Below are positions 24,401 through 35,700 of a stretch of 64,000 nt of DNA, piece after piece. Position 1 is the stretch's first letter, and every line of letters begins with the position of its first letter. Under the pieces are notes generated by a model, which was not told the origin of the DNA, searched no databases, and saw nothing but the letters and a program-made list of their open reading frames with translations. A program made the translations under genes and the position numbers. The stretch spans positions 129,001 to 193,000 of the forward strand of contig JANTQA010000016.1 of assembly GCA_027625915.1 (NCBI GenBank), written 5' to 3'. The stretch is from Anaeramoeba flamelloides. Taxonomy: Eukaryota; Metamonada; Anaeramoebidae.

Positions 24401-27400
24401 ACTAAAGGCATTAATCCATTTTTTATATTTAATAGATATTGTTTTGTTTTCTTTAACTCTTTTCCAGAGTCTAGCAATACTGAAAACCAAATTTCTTTGG
24501 TGCCGAATTGAAATACACTGGAATTGCCTTTCTGATAGAAGAAATTTTTTTATTAATTTTAATTCATCACTGACATATTTTTTGACTAAATAATTGTCCT
24601 CATGATTTTCTTGACCATCACAAATACCACATTCATCTTTGATATCAATATATTGTTTTTTATCATATTTAACGTTTTTAATAATTCCTTTATCCAAAAG
24701 TATTTTATTTTCATAATGTAATGAATTGTCAGAATAAAAATTAATTTTTTTTTGAAAAATCCAAACAATAAATTTAAATTTCTTAGAATCAATTTTTTCA
24801 TGTTCAAGCACCGATTTAATAATTATACAATCAGTACGTTTCATTTTCCAATCTTTTAAATCAATCTTTTCAAACAATTTGATTGGGATATATGGAGATA
24901 AATTGGAAAAATTTTTGCAAATTATTAAAAACAATTTTGAAATTAATTTTGGATAGCTCATACAGATATCGGAAAGTAAATTGATATAAGTGTTTTCAAA
25001 TGACGACCTTAGTGCTTCTCCACCCTTTTCCTCTTTCCGTTTCATTTGGTTTTCTTTTTGTTTGTTTGTTAATTCATTACTTGGAGATGCAATATTTGTA
25101 TTGCTTTTCTCTTGTTTCTTGCCATTGTTATTGTAATTAGTTTTTTTTTTTGAATGCTTTTTAATCTTATTATTATTCTTGTACGGAATAGAATTAATGA
25201 AAGCTAAATAGAATAGTTCCTTTAAAATACATTCAGATAATTCGTCCTTTCTTAAACAAGAAAGAGAAGATAAAGAATAAAATTTATAAATTGCTTTATT
25301 AATAGAAGAAAAGAAATTTTTATTAATTAAATTTCTTATTTTTTTTCTATTGTTTTGATCCAAATAAGAATTCCATTCAATTTTGGAATTAATTTTCACC
25401 AATTCAAGGATTTTTGGATATGAATTACCAAAAATTAAGATTAAAAAACATTTCCACGAAGTATTTTTACTAATCATTTGAAATGGCAGTTTTGATAAAA
25501 AACTATATATTGTTAATTGGTTTTTTTTTAATGAAATGATTGTTGTTAAAGTATCAATTATTATTTGATCGCAAATCGTTATTATAATTTTATTGTTGAT
25601 GAATAATGATTTTTTTTCATTTTCATTTTTATTTTTATTTTCATTTTCATTTCTCTTTTTAAATTCGATTGTTTTTTCCTTTTCTTGTTCTTTTTCTTTT
25701 CTCTTTTCATTTTTCTTTTCTTTTTCATTTTCATTTTCTTTTTCTTTTTCTTTTTCATTTTCATTTTCATTTTCATTTTCATTTTCATTTTCATTTTCAT
25801 TTTCATTTTCTTTTTCTTCTTCTTTCCTTTTTCCTTTTTTCTTTTCTATTACTTTTTCCTTTTTTTGTTCTTGTTCTTGTTGGTTAGGCTCCTTACAAAC
25901 TTTCATCAAATTTTTATTTATTAATAAATTCAAAGAATTTAAAAATTCAAGTAGATCAATTATTGCAATTGTACATAATTGAGAGAATTTAGGAAATATA
26001 TTACTGAAATTTAAAACTTTTAATAAATTTGATGATAATAAAATAGAAAATTCCGTCAATTGATTTTTAAACCTATCATCTAATTTGTTTTCAGGGAGTT
26101 GTTGATTAAATAAATTTAAAAAATATCTTTTGGAATATGATAAAAAATCTTTGAATTGTAACAATTGAAATAATTTTTTTCGATCAGAATCAGTGCTCAT
26201 TTGGAGATAATTATGATCTGTTTCCCCATTTTTCTTATTTTTATTCTCTTTGTTATCAATTTTGTCTAATTCAATAGTCGTCAATTTTTTAACCATTAAA
26301 AGGAATTGGCATAAACCCGAAAAAGATGTCTCAAATGGAAACGTTCTGCTACATTTTTTCCAATGCGAAAAGCCTCTAAAACTTAAAAGCCTTTCAAATA
26401 TATATATATTTACGATCAAAAATTGAGGATCCATACTTTGAGTTTGTAAACCAATACAATTTGAAATGCAAAACTGAATTTTAAACATCAATTTCTTTTC
26501 AAGAATTGTAATTTTCTTTTGATTTTGAAAATTTGTAATGGTTTGAAAACAAAAATTAAGAAAGTCTAAAAATTTTGTTAAAGCCCCACAAATTTGGGTT
26601 TGTGCATTTCCATTTTTGTTTCCTTTTTTGAATTGGAATTCTGTATTACTCTGAACAATTTTGTCTTTAAGAGAATTCGTTTGATCAAGAAGAAAATTTG
26701 TTAATTTTATAAACCCCATTTTAATTTTTGAAGATGAAAGAGTTTGCCTAACAAATAACAGTTTTCGATAATTGGATAAATTTTTTGATAAATTAGTGTT
26801 TTTCTTTGAACAAAATTTTAATTGTGGGTAATCACTGATAACAGTTACACTTTGACCATCATGGCATTTCCCTTCTTTTTCATAATAGATTTTACTAAAT
26901 TCCCAGATTTGTTCAAGTGGCGACCTTAAACCTTCTTCATAAAATTGCACTTCTTGGGATTCCTTCTTGTAAATCTCATTTAATTTGATTATATTATCAA
27001 GCAAAGATTTAAGCTCGTTCGAGATCTTGTTTGTGCTTACCTTTCCCTTTTCTTTTTTCTTTTCCTTTTCTTTTGATTTTTCTTTTTCATTTTCATTTTC
27101 TATTGATATTTTTTTTTCTTTTTTCTTTTCAGGATCTTTTGTTTTTTCCTTTTCCTTTTCTATTTCTATTTGGATTTCTTTTTCTTTTTCCTTATCGATT
27201 TCTTTTTCTTGATCTATTTCTTTTTCTTTTTCCTTTTCCTTTTCTATTTCTATTTCTATTTCTATTTGGATTTCTTTTTCTTTTTCATTTTTTTTTCCTT
27301 TTTGTTTTTGTTTTTGTTTTTGTTTTTCGGTATTTTGATTATTTTTTTGATTTTGTTTTTGAATCAATTTTACTTTTTTTCCCTGACAGTTATTGCTTTG

Positions 27401-27457
27401 ATGATTTATTTTTAAAATTCCAAGCTCAAAAAAAGAAATCTCTTTTTGAAAAGTCAT
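21455..27457 (-). CDS. Very large helical (HEAT/armadillo-like) hypothetical protein, 2000 residues
   Basis: One uninterrupted exon with ATG at 27457 and TAA stop. After a short N-terminus, residues about 30-145 are a K/E/Q/I low-complexity block. A helical region with well-conserved-looking words follows (residues about 150-410, for example SPLEQIWEFSKIYYEKEGKC). A second E/K/N block lies at about 545-625. Long amphipathic helices fill the middle (YPKLISKLFLIICKNFSNLS; LSERQFQCISIRHQRNLVFS), a KEER minisatellite sits at about 1330-1400, and a final helical C-terminal third follows. Cys/His clusters (GICDGQ near 945; KKCSKNCTGSYHC near 1855) are too sparse to call zinc fingers. There are no membrane segments. 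The overall style fits a giant alpha-solenoid scaffold such as EPG5 or Integrator subunits, but I cannot assign it. Plus-strand Phe/Ser or His-rich ORFs are shadows. Confidence 0.8.
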   Translation of the reverse strand: MTFQKEISFFELGILKINHQSNNCQGKKVKLIQKQNQKNNQNTEKQKQKQKQKGKKNEKEKEIQIEIEIEIEKEKEKEKEIDQEKEIDKEKEKEIQIEIEKEKEKTKDPEKKKEKKISIENENEKEKSKEKEKKKEKGKVSTNKISNELKSLLDNIIKLNEIYKKESQEVQFYEEGLRSPLEQIWEFSKIYYEKEGKCHDGQSVTVISDYPQLKFCSKKNTNLSKNLSNYRKLLFVRQTLSSSKIKMGFIKLTNFLLDQTNSLKDKIVQSNTEFQFKKGNKNGNAQTQICGALTKFLDFLNFCFQTITNFQNQKKITILEKKLMFKIQFCISNCIGLQTQSMDPQFLIVNIYIFERLLSFRGFSHWKKCSRTFPFETSFSGLCQFLLMVKKLTTIELDKIDNKENKNKKNGETDHNYLQMSTDSDRKKLFQLLQFKDFLSYSKRYFLNLFNQQLPENKLDDRFKNQLTEFSILLSSNLLKVLNFSNIFPKFSQLCTIAIIDLLEFLNSLNLLINKNLMKVCKEPNQQEQEQKKEKVIEKKKGKRKEEEKENENENENENENENENENEKEKEKENENEKEKKNEKRKEKEQEKEKTIEFKKRNENENKNKNENEKKSLFINNKIIITICDQIIIDTLTTIISLKKNQLTIYSFLSKLPFQMISKNTSWKCFLILIFGNSYPKILELVKINSKIEWNSYLDQNNRKKIRNLINKNFFSSINKAIYKFYSLSSLSCLRKDELSECILKELFYLAFINSIPYKNNNKIKKHSKKKTNYNNNGKKQEKSNTNIASPSNELTNKQKENQMKRKEEKGGEALRSSFENTYINLLSDICMSYPKLISKLFLIICKNFSNLSPYIPIKLFEKIDLKDWKMKRTDCIIIKSVLEHEKIDSKKFKFIVWIFQKKINFYSDNSLHYENKILLDKGIIKNVKYDKKQYIDIKDECGICDGQENHEDNYLVKKYVSDELKLIKKFLLSERQFQCISIRHQRNLVFSIARLWKRVKENKTISIKYKKWINAFSWEVVLNTKFYNVVGAPFIQLYNFNELNNNNLLKEFLKEKNDPLISYILLVISKISLKKYKNKNFKMFIKNLFKNQKVFAITNYFYYYIPNVILKEMNKFKNITKKKDNDKDHHDPQKKINKIKIKNIKRISINYSVLKFSSLFKRLLKIKSLKDTSEFENNYNLSVFKHLQNLIFSQIYVRYCLEFQNNPITLKSNYLFSNDIIIFWFELLTLNNEWVDNILLKKLINNLIKICFFLKKNYLAKNYLNLNFNLKQNLVINLIKEQKKKKKNTLILLKLNNHVQGKHVEENNEKGENDKNGKVVNDVDEKEERGGGGKEERGGGGKEERGGGGKEERNGGEKEERDGGEKEEHDSGEKEERDSGEKEERDGGEKEGRVEEEEEEEMRKKKIENRTKIIPKTILNYNSKKLASEELKTLFSKTPWLTFELLCIETFNKNSIKIRNNFSNLIFDFRKKNIENGNNKENNLFLADKNSIQIQYLFNLWIEFFFSCSINCKIQPVILQIILSWYLLNFHNTKNKNMNKKSSGFDRDHNDGDGDQSFNNLNDKRLTKYYLGSKLFQLNKNKEIKTKIKKKIVKISQYLDLKIKKIENKLKREIQIKNDKKSKFEKMKELILKYKNELNFYHQSLAILSFDNFEQIEQLDFKILPKLKNNNILFDSLKIIRDIDNKPSLYVDLINYNNYNKFLKLSIYPLISLKRFLNLKKKRLLKKETKGGGINKHYVIISKDDNKNNDLLTENINNDHNRFIGGGGLDRDTSNGKRGGTKTKLFEPLKFENNLNLEALDSKLKSVLFRIKKEANVYNNNFNYIKNLDEDFLKLISKLFIKIKMRERIEKKCSKNCTGSYHCVFEIDYPKRNNQSYLLICQNRKNYNYLINLQKNQIQNFPKAISQCLRNLQVFLTDFIKYIKLISSNTTHEKDHLILLNKYKNFGNLWSKILLDFFNLKNILHFPPSKNIFKSYFPTFLGFFDLNSHKSQVNTFQK
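23270..23475 (-). repeat. 24-bp minisatellite encoding KEER-x4 octapeptides
   Basis: About eight tandem copies of an 8-residue unit, KEERGGGG grading into KEERDGGE and KEERDSGE, inside the 2000-residue protein. Its DNA is far more GC-rich than the rest of the gene (CCACCACCACCGCG on the plus strand). Unit-to-unit divergence is ordered along the array, as expected from slippage or unequal exchange. Confidence 0.85.
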
Positions 27458-27639
27458 TTTATTTTAATAAAGATTTTTCAATTTTCTATGACAATCACTA
27501 AAATAAAAAAAATGAAAAAGTTTATTTTCAAAAATTTCTTGTAATCATAAAGATCATTCTTACTTTCTTGTTTTCACATCTCGTAAAAAAGCCCTTTGAT
27601 GAAACACAAAGTTCTAAGATAAAAACTTTTTATTAGTAA

Positions 27640-27895
27640 ACAGTATACTGATAAAATCTAATATATTTTCTAAAAATTTTCAGTTCAATTTCCATTTTTA
27701 TAAATCTTCAAACTGTTTCTTATCAAAGATTCCAGGACAAAGAACATTTTGAAGAATAACTAATTTTACAGAGTTTTTTTAACACTTGACTTTATAAAAT
27801 ACTCTATTCAAAGTTTGAGTTTCAAAATTTCAAAAAGGAAAATATAGTAAAAAAACTACCAAACATAAATTGCAATTTATCAGTAAAAAAAATTT
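27640..27895 (+). repeat. Dispersed repeat H, copy 1
   Basis: About 250 bp near-identical to 33505-33750. Shared blocks include AGTTCAATTTCCATTTTTAT, AACTAATTTTACAGAGTTT, TTTAACACTTGAC and ATAAATTGCAATTTATCAGT. It lies just upstream of the 2000-residue gene. No coding capacity or clear termini. Confidence 0.8.
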
Positions 27896-27904
27896 ACTCT
27901 GAGT

Positions 27905-30280
27905 ATTTGTTGGATAAAGGGAAAAAATTATCACTTCATTTTCCTTTTTCAAATAGAGATTACAAAATATCAACCAACTTCTTTGAAGACCCTTTTTATA
28001 AACGAAAAATATGGAAAATAGAGTGAAAATATTATCACCTTTATTTTTCAAATACTAGCCTAACTTGAGACTTATATATTTTTAAATCTTTATTATTGAT
28101 AGTATAGGTGTTACTTGGAATTTTCTTCATACTTCAAGACTCAGAAAATTTTTTTAAAAAAAAAACTCTAAATTTTGTATTGTTGAAATAAACTCACATA
28201 AATAATAAACATTAGCATTTTTAACAATTTTGAAAAAGGTTTACAACTTTATTATATATTAATGGGAATTGAATCGAAAAAAAATGAAAATTTTCAGAAA
28301 TATTTTTTCCATTTTTAATTGTAAAAATTTTTTAAATTTTTTATTTGACTTAATAGAGAGATTATTTCCAAATATTGTTTTTAATAGTCTAAAAAAAAAT
28401 CATATTATTCAATTTTAAAATAGTAGAAAATATTTCAATCAAAAGATATCGCTAAATTAAATTGAAAAACTGATTTTTTTCTGTTTTTGGAATATTTTTT
28501 ATCATTTTATTTTTTTTCATGTTTTAGTTTAAAAATGTTTTCGTGTTTTTTTCTGAAAATTTTTTTAACATTTATTATTTTTTTCTTACTTAATATTCAA
28601 ATCTAAAATTCATTCGTAGAAATTAATTTCAATAAAAAAATACCCCAAAAAATTGCATTTTTCTCAAAAGTTGGTTATTTTGAAAAAGTGGGGTATTCGG
28701 ATCTTAATTAGTTTGATATCTCTCAATTTCTTAATTAAATACAATTATCTTAACTTTGAAAAAAATAACTATCAAAAGGTGTATAACTGGAATCCCATAT
28801 GTAGTTTTGGCCAACTTTAATTTTCAGGAATTATTTTTTCCCTGTAGTGTTGAAGAGAACCCGAACCAATAAAAAAAGAGACTGTGCAAGTGAAATTATT
28901 TTGTTTGAATAAATTGAAAACAAGAATCATAAAATTTATTCTACCTCAACAATAATATCCTTATTGATTAGATTCATCCTTTTTTAACTTTTATATGATA
29001 ATTTTAATTTTTATTCTAGTTCCAATATAACATCTAATATAGTATCAACACAATTACCGAAAACAAAATGAATTTTGAACCTTAACTCGTTAATATAAAT
29101 GAGTAAAAATTTTGAAATCTGAAATGAATTTTTTTGAATTTTTCATTCTTTAAAAAATTTCATGTTTTTAGTTAATTTTTTTTTTTAAAAGCATACTATT
29201 TTTTGAGAAATAATAATTTAATGATTTATTTAAGAGCCTAACTTTATTAACCGTTGGAATTTGAGAAACTCAAACCTGCCTTTTATTTTTTTTCTTTTTT
29301 TTGATTTGGAAATAATGGTTTTACTCTGATTTGGGTATGTTTCGAAGAACATAAAAAAATATATTGTTTGAAATAATATAAGTGGATAATAACTATTGTT
29401 ATCCAAACTCTTCAATATTATCTTTGTACAAGAAAAATATCGCAAAATATTTTTTTTGGATCCAAGAAAGAGATCCAAAAAAAGTATTATAATATATGAA
29501 TTTTGATAAAATAAAACAATCTTATTTATTTAGAGAACTTATTGCTAAATTCAAAACAGCAATTTACATAAAAAAAATACAAATAAAAACAAATTTATTA
29601 TTTTTTAATAGTATTAGAAGAAATTATTTTTTTAAGTATCTTTTCCCTCTAATAAAATTATTAAAACATAAAATTAAGTATAAATTTGGTTCCATTGTAG
29701 AAAAAACCCAGTCTGATTACTAAAGAGACAAAATAGGCCTTTTGACCATCAATATTCTCAATTCTTCTTATATTTCCAAATTTGTGGAGAAATAATTCAA
29801 AAAAAAAAAACAAATATAAAAGCCAGAATATTGAGTAATTTTACACCATGTTAAAATTTGAATATTCAGTTAAAATGTCTTGTTTTGACAAAATAGACAA
29901 TTTTTTTTTTTTTCAAAAATCTATAATTTTCTTTTTTTGACCTTTGTAAATTCTACGGAAAATGAGATAAATAACCCACCTTTTTTGTAAATGGTGTTGA
30001 TTTCTTTCAAAATGAAAAAAACTCTGAATTTCTAGAAGACATCGTTTTTAATCTTTGAAATCGAATTAACCCGAATTACAACACGTACAAGAAAAATGAA
30101 TTTCTCTTTCTTTATGACTTTCATTAAATTAACATTATTGATACTTTATATAATTTGTTTTACAATGTCTTAAATAGTTGAGTATAAAGATATTTCTGTA
30201 CTTTAAAGATAAAAATAAAATAAAAATACATTAAAATCTTGTATAAAAACTTTAAATTGTATTTTTAAACTTTTTTTATA
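27905..30280. other. 2.4-kb spacer, no supported gene
   Basis: Short ORFs (29230-29478 minus, 29496-29723 plus) have only Lys/Ile/Phe bias and no domain resemblance. No repeat family of the window was recognised here. Confidence 0.5.
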
Positions 30281-30282
30281 TA

Positions 30283-30350
30283 GACAGTTCCACTTTTAAG
30301 TAAAAATCTTTAAACTGAATTTAAGGAAAAAAAAATTCGAAAGTTAGATT
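30283..30350. mobile_element. Partial MITE family C (left arm only)
   Basis: Begins CAGTTCCACTTTTAAG after TATAGA, followed by ACTGAATTTAAGGAAAAAA, matching the left arm of the full copy 70 bp further on. No right arm; probably truncated or partly displaced by the neighbouring insertion. Confidence 0.6.
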
Positions 30351-30420
30351 ACATTTTTTATAAATTTATGTTTTTTATAAATTATTTTATTTAAAATAGC
30401 TTAAAAAAACAAGGAATTTA

Positions 30421-30620
30421 CACCCAGTTCCAATTTTAAAAACCTAAATCTCAAGTGAATTTAAGGTAAAAAAGAAAATTTTCAGATTTAACTATATTTT
30501 TAGAATTCTAGTAAAATAATTTATAAAAAACTGAAATTTCCAAAAAAAGTTCCTTCATTTTTGATTTTTTTATACCTTGAATTTCATTCGAAATTTATAC
30601 CTTAAAAGTGGAATTTGTTG
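30421..30620. mobile_element. MITE family C, copy 3
   Basis: 200-bp element flanked by TA (30419-30420 and 30621-30622). The left end CACCCAGTTCCAATTTTAAA and the right end, ending CTTAAAAGTGGAATTTGTTG, are inverted repeats. The interior shares AGAATTCTAGTAAAATAATTT with copy 1 (CAAATTCTAGTAAAATAATT). Confidence 0.85.
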
Positions 30621-30622
30621 TA

Positions 30623-32747
30623 AATAAAATACTTATTTTATTCAAATATATTTTAACATATGTAGATCAGAAATTTACAAACTTTACTTAATAATTCAAT
30701 GATTTATCACAATCTTTCCACACAACTATAATCATATTTTTAACTTTTTACACGTTTGGTTTCATTATTATATGTAGTTATCGCACATTATTTTATTTGT
30801 AATTTCACTAATCTATTTTTTATATATATATAAAAGAAATCATATTTAGATCTTTTTACATTTATTTTCTAATCAATAAATTCAATTTTTTCCTTCAAGT
30901 TCAAAAATATTTTACTTATTCGAAATAAAATCAAATAAATCTATGAAATTTTTTTGCCTTAGCTTTAAGTAAGGATATTATTTGTTGAAATCTTCAGAAT
31001 TTCACTAAAATTAATCAACCTTCAAAATATTATTTGTCAAAAAATGGTATATAAAAGTAGAGTTCTATATTAATAATCATATAAATTCAACTTTAAAGTG
31101 ATTTATTTATTTATGAATCTATTTGTATGAGTTAAAAAAAAACACGGAAATTATCTATTCGAAATCAAATTATGTGATATTTCTAGGTATTGTATAAATT
31201 TTACTTATTGACATCTAGAAAAATTTTTTTTTTTAATTTGATTTCTAAAGTTTTAAATTTGTTTATTTGAACATTAAGTATATATACCCTTCAAATAAAA
31301 AGAAAAAAGAATACAGGAAAAAGAAATGTGTATTTTTAACCTAAACTCAGATTTAACCAGTCCGACTGGATGTTATCTTTCCAGTAAAAAGATTATTCCA
31401 AGTTTTAAATGGTATACGTCTGTCTTGTTTGATTTTTCAACTTTCATTAATTGATTTAATAGGGAGTTAAGACCTTTCTTTTGGTATAAATTTTTTTCAA
31501 TTCCAGTTTTTATTTTAGGTCTCTTCAATAATCATCTTCATGTATGAAAATAATTAGATTTTTTAAACTTTTTTGAGAAATTGGACTTGAGATCTTGTAA
31601 AATAAGGTTTTTTACGAGAAATACTTATTATTATTATATTTCCTTGTGAAAACCGTGAAATAATGTATTAAAACACCCCTTGAAAGAGTTTTGTAATCTC
31701 AAGAATATTTTAACACTGAGAATCTTTGAGAAAAAATGAGAAATTTTAACAATTTTTACAATTTTTAGCTTGAAAGATCATGTCAAAATTTGATTTTAAT
31801 ATTTTAGAATTTCCATTTCAAATTTCTTAACTCAGTAATAATTCCTCTGGCTGTTCTACATATTTTTTACATTTTCTTTTATAAGTTTGAAATGTTCTCA
31901 AATTTGAACTTGTTCTTGAATATCCCCAAAAGCCATTTTTATTGCAATTGTTTTTTTTTGTTATTTACAATTTCCTTTGATTGAAAAAGATTGGAACAAA
32001 GTAGGACTAAAAAAGTTCGATAACAAAAAAATTTTTTTTTTTTTATGTCTAATTTCTTCATAATGAAAATTCTTTTCGGAGAACTGGAAGTGAAATACCA
32101 CAATAACAAAAAACTCTCAAGGGTGGGAACATAGTCCTTAACTTTTGTTTTCCAAAATTAATCTTAATTGTGGATATTTAAAAAAGAATACCTTATTGAA
32201 TATAATTTGGTTTTGAACCAAGCTACACTCAGACTCAAATGTCTTGATGGAAATTAATAAACAATTGAGACGATTTTTAATTTTCCTTCTTATCAAGTTT
32301 GTCAAAGAAAATTCGAGATCTCGCAATATATAGTTTTTTTCAAAAATTACAAGGTAAAATGAACTTCAGACTTTCAATTAGTCGATTGAAAATCATGTTT
32401 TAAAAAGTATCATTGATAAAAAAACCTGATTTTTCTAGATCCCAAAATCAATTTCATACAATAAAAAAGACTTATTAGAATGTTCCAATTCAAAAATCAA
32501 ACCTTTTTGTCATTGTTTATATATCACAGTCCGTATTATTCCTCAGAGAAATAAAACGTCAGTAAATAGAAAATACAAATTTAAAATTATTTCACAAAAA
32601 CCTGATTAAAACAAATCTCAAACATATCTACAAACCCAAACTATCAACAGTAGTTTGTTAAATTTGGTTGCTTCAGACTTTGTCTTCAACTTGACTCAGA
32701 ATTGGATCATTTTTTCAAAAAAATCTTTGTTTTTAGCTTTCTTTTTG
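30623..32747. other. Spacer upstream of the ALFY-like gene
   Basis: No gene is supported. A segment near 31895-31925 (GAACTTGTTCTTGAATATCC) resembles 63510-63540 (GAACTTGTACTTGAAAATCT), possibly the same old repeat. The region immediately before 32748 is open in frame, but only from a TTG, so the ATG at 32748 is preferred as start. Confidence 0.45.
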
Positions 32748-35700
32748 ATGGAGAACAAAAAAACAATAAAATTTCAACAAATAAATGAAGAATGGAAAGT
32801 TGTCTTAAAATCAAACTCAAAAGAAAGAACACAACAATTTTGCCAGCTGATACCAAAATTTCTTCTTTATTTCAAATCAATTGAAAAACATTCAAACACC
32901 TTTGAAAAGGAACCAGAATTAATCTTGTTGTTTGCAAAAACTTTCATCAACACTTTTTCAAAATATAAAAACGCAATTGTGAAACCACCAAAAACATCTC
33001 TTGTTGAACTCGAACAAAACCGAGAGTATAACAATTTTGAATTATTATTGTGTATCGAAAAATTGATTTATCTTATTCCAAACAAAATTATCCTTGTAAA
33101 AACAGCATTTCATATACCATTAGCTTCCTTATTAGTAGTCTCTTCAATTCTTGAAATAAATAATCCTAATATAAATAACGAAGGTACTCTTATTTCTTTT
33201 TTCTTTTTTTGAAAAAGAAACAAAAAAATGATCCATAGGGATCATTTTACTTTTATTTTTTATTTTTTTCTTTTTTTCGTAAATTCCTTCTTTAAATCCT
33301 TTTAAAAATAAATTTTGAGTTTTCGAAAATGCAAACAAACACCATAAAACAAGAAAACAATTGACACAGTTATTTTGTAATTATCGAAGCAGTGATAATT
33401 TTTTATGAATCCCTGATTAAACTTTTTTTGTACAAATTCAATTCAAGATTCTCCTATCTTCATCCACACAACCAGAGTAAACTGGTTGTAAAGTAACGAT
33501 TTTAAATACTGATAAATTCTCATAAATTACAAAAAATTTTAGTTCAATTTCCATTTTTATAAATCTTTGAACTGTTACTTATCAAACAGTACAGCACAAA
33601 GAAAATTTTTAAGAACAACTAATTTTACAGAGTTTCTTTAACACTTGACCACATAAAATGCCATTTTCAAAGTTTGAACATAAATAATTTCAAAAATGGA
33701 AATAAACAAAAAAACTACCAAATATAAATTGCAATTTATCAGTATGTAAAAATTTTCAAATGTAAACACAATTTCAAAATCATTGGCCAATGAAAAATCA
33801 AATTTTAAAGAAAAATATTTTTAATAATTGAAGTTATCTATTATTATATAAAAATTTCGATTTTAATATTCAGTTCTATCAACAAGAGATATTTATTTTT
33901 TGTCTAAAAATTAAAGAAAAAAAAATACAAAAAACAGTTAAAAAAACAAAAATTTGAAGAAATTAGAAAAAAAGGTTCTGATCCAAAAATTTGAAAATAT
34001 TTTTCTGATAAGAATATGGAACAAACCCTCAAAACCAACTTCTATTAACATTATAAAGTGATTCAAAATTTTTGAAAAATAGTTTTATAGAAAAAATGAA
34101 TAATCCTTGAGTATAAAAATTAAAGATTTGTATGAATTGTAAACAAAACTGAAGACGAAAAGTAAATTTTGCAATTAATAAACGTCACAGATTTTTTACA
34201 CAATGGTTAAAAGGCTTTCTTAAGGGTCGAGTCATTACGGTGGAATTTTTTTTTCTGAAATGGAAAAAAACTTTTAGTAATTTTTATGAGGACCTAACAC
34301 CAATCAAAAACCAACCAACCTATGATGTACAATCGATCTCCAAAAATCAACAACCAAAGACGAGGACATTTTTAGAAAAAAAGGAAAAATATCGACACTC
34401 AATTTCCAATTAGAATGGTTAGAATACAATTTTGAAAACAACTATGTCAGTTTTGAAGTTTCGCTCTTTGGTGCTTTTTGAGATCTTGGTGATTTTTTTT
34501 TTCTTTTTTTTTCATTTTTCAAATTAGAAATTTTTCTCAAAAATATTACATAATCCTTACTTGATCAAATTTAGAGAGGTTACACAATAACCACAAATCA
34601 GATTAAATCGAATTAAATTGATTGTGAACTTCAAGAAAGCAATTTGTTTTAAATTGAAGAAATTTAACCTCGTTTGAAAAAGAAAATGAGAAAGGATGAA
34701 TTTTTTTTTCTAAATTTTGATTTTTTGAAATTGAGAATGCTTTTAAACTTTTTTTTTTTTAAATTTGAATTTTTGTCATTGAGAATACTTTTAAACTTAT
34801 TTTTATTTGTTGAATTTTTTGAACCAAAAGAAGGCCTATTTCCACAATACCCTTTTTAGGTCTCAGGCCACCCCTTGAGTATGGGGCAAATCCACGGTAA
34901 ATGACTAGACCCTTAAGAGTGTTCATTTATTTTAGCTCTCCGATTCTACTTGGACCTATTTAAAAGGTAATAAAAACCCAATGAATATTTCCAAGAATCA
35001 TTATAGTGATAATTACATTAAAATTTCACTCAAAAAATCATTTAAATAATTTTCATTAAAATTTGAGGATTTTTAGAGGTTACATTTAATTACAATTTCA
35101 TCAAAATTCATCAAAAGGGAACTTTAAAGGAAATTTTATTGAAATATTATTGATTCTTTAATTTTTTTCTATTTTCCTCCCAGTCTGGATCTTCATTTTA
35201 TTGGGAAGAAGAGTTTAAAAAGGAAAATGATCAACTGGTTACTTGCTAATACTGAGATACTGAAACACAAAAGCATGAGTAACTTGAAAATAAAAACTAA
35301 AAAGCAAAGGTAAAAAATCTACAAAATATCGAAAGTAAATCAGATCAAAAAGAAAAAAGAAATGACAACATAATTAAACAACTAACTCCCCAAATGAACA
35401 TTCATGATTAATTATCAAATTAAATTAACCAAAAATATTGGTGACCATGCTTTTTGGGTGTTCTTAATTAAAGATGGCTTGTTTTTTTTTTTTTTTGATT
35501 TTTTACCCATTGATTCTTATAAACTCTTTTTAAAATTCATAAAGCTCGATTTTTCTTTTTTTTTCTTCAATTTTTTTTCTTTTTTCTTTTTTGTTTTTGC
35601 TTTTTAACAATAAAGAAATTTTTATCATGTGCTTTATTAATAAATAATTGTGAAATAGATGATTTTAAGCTTAAATTCCCTTTAAAAAATTGGAGTAAAA

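Noticed and set aside
25593-27501. Plus-strand Phe/Ser/Leu ORFs that look like membrane proteins
   Set aside because: Antisense of E/K low-complexity tracts in the 2000-residue gene.
29496-29723. 75-codon Lys/Ile-rich ORF
   Set aside because: No domain resemblance, no composition shift from surroundings, not repeated elsewhere.
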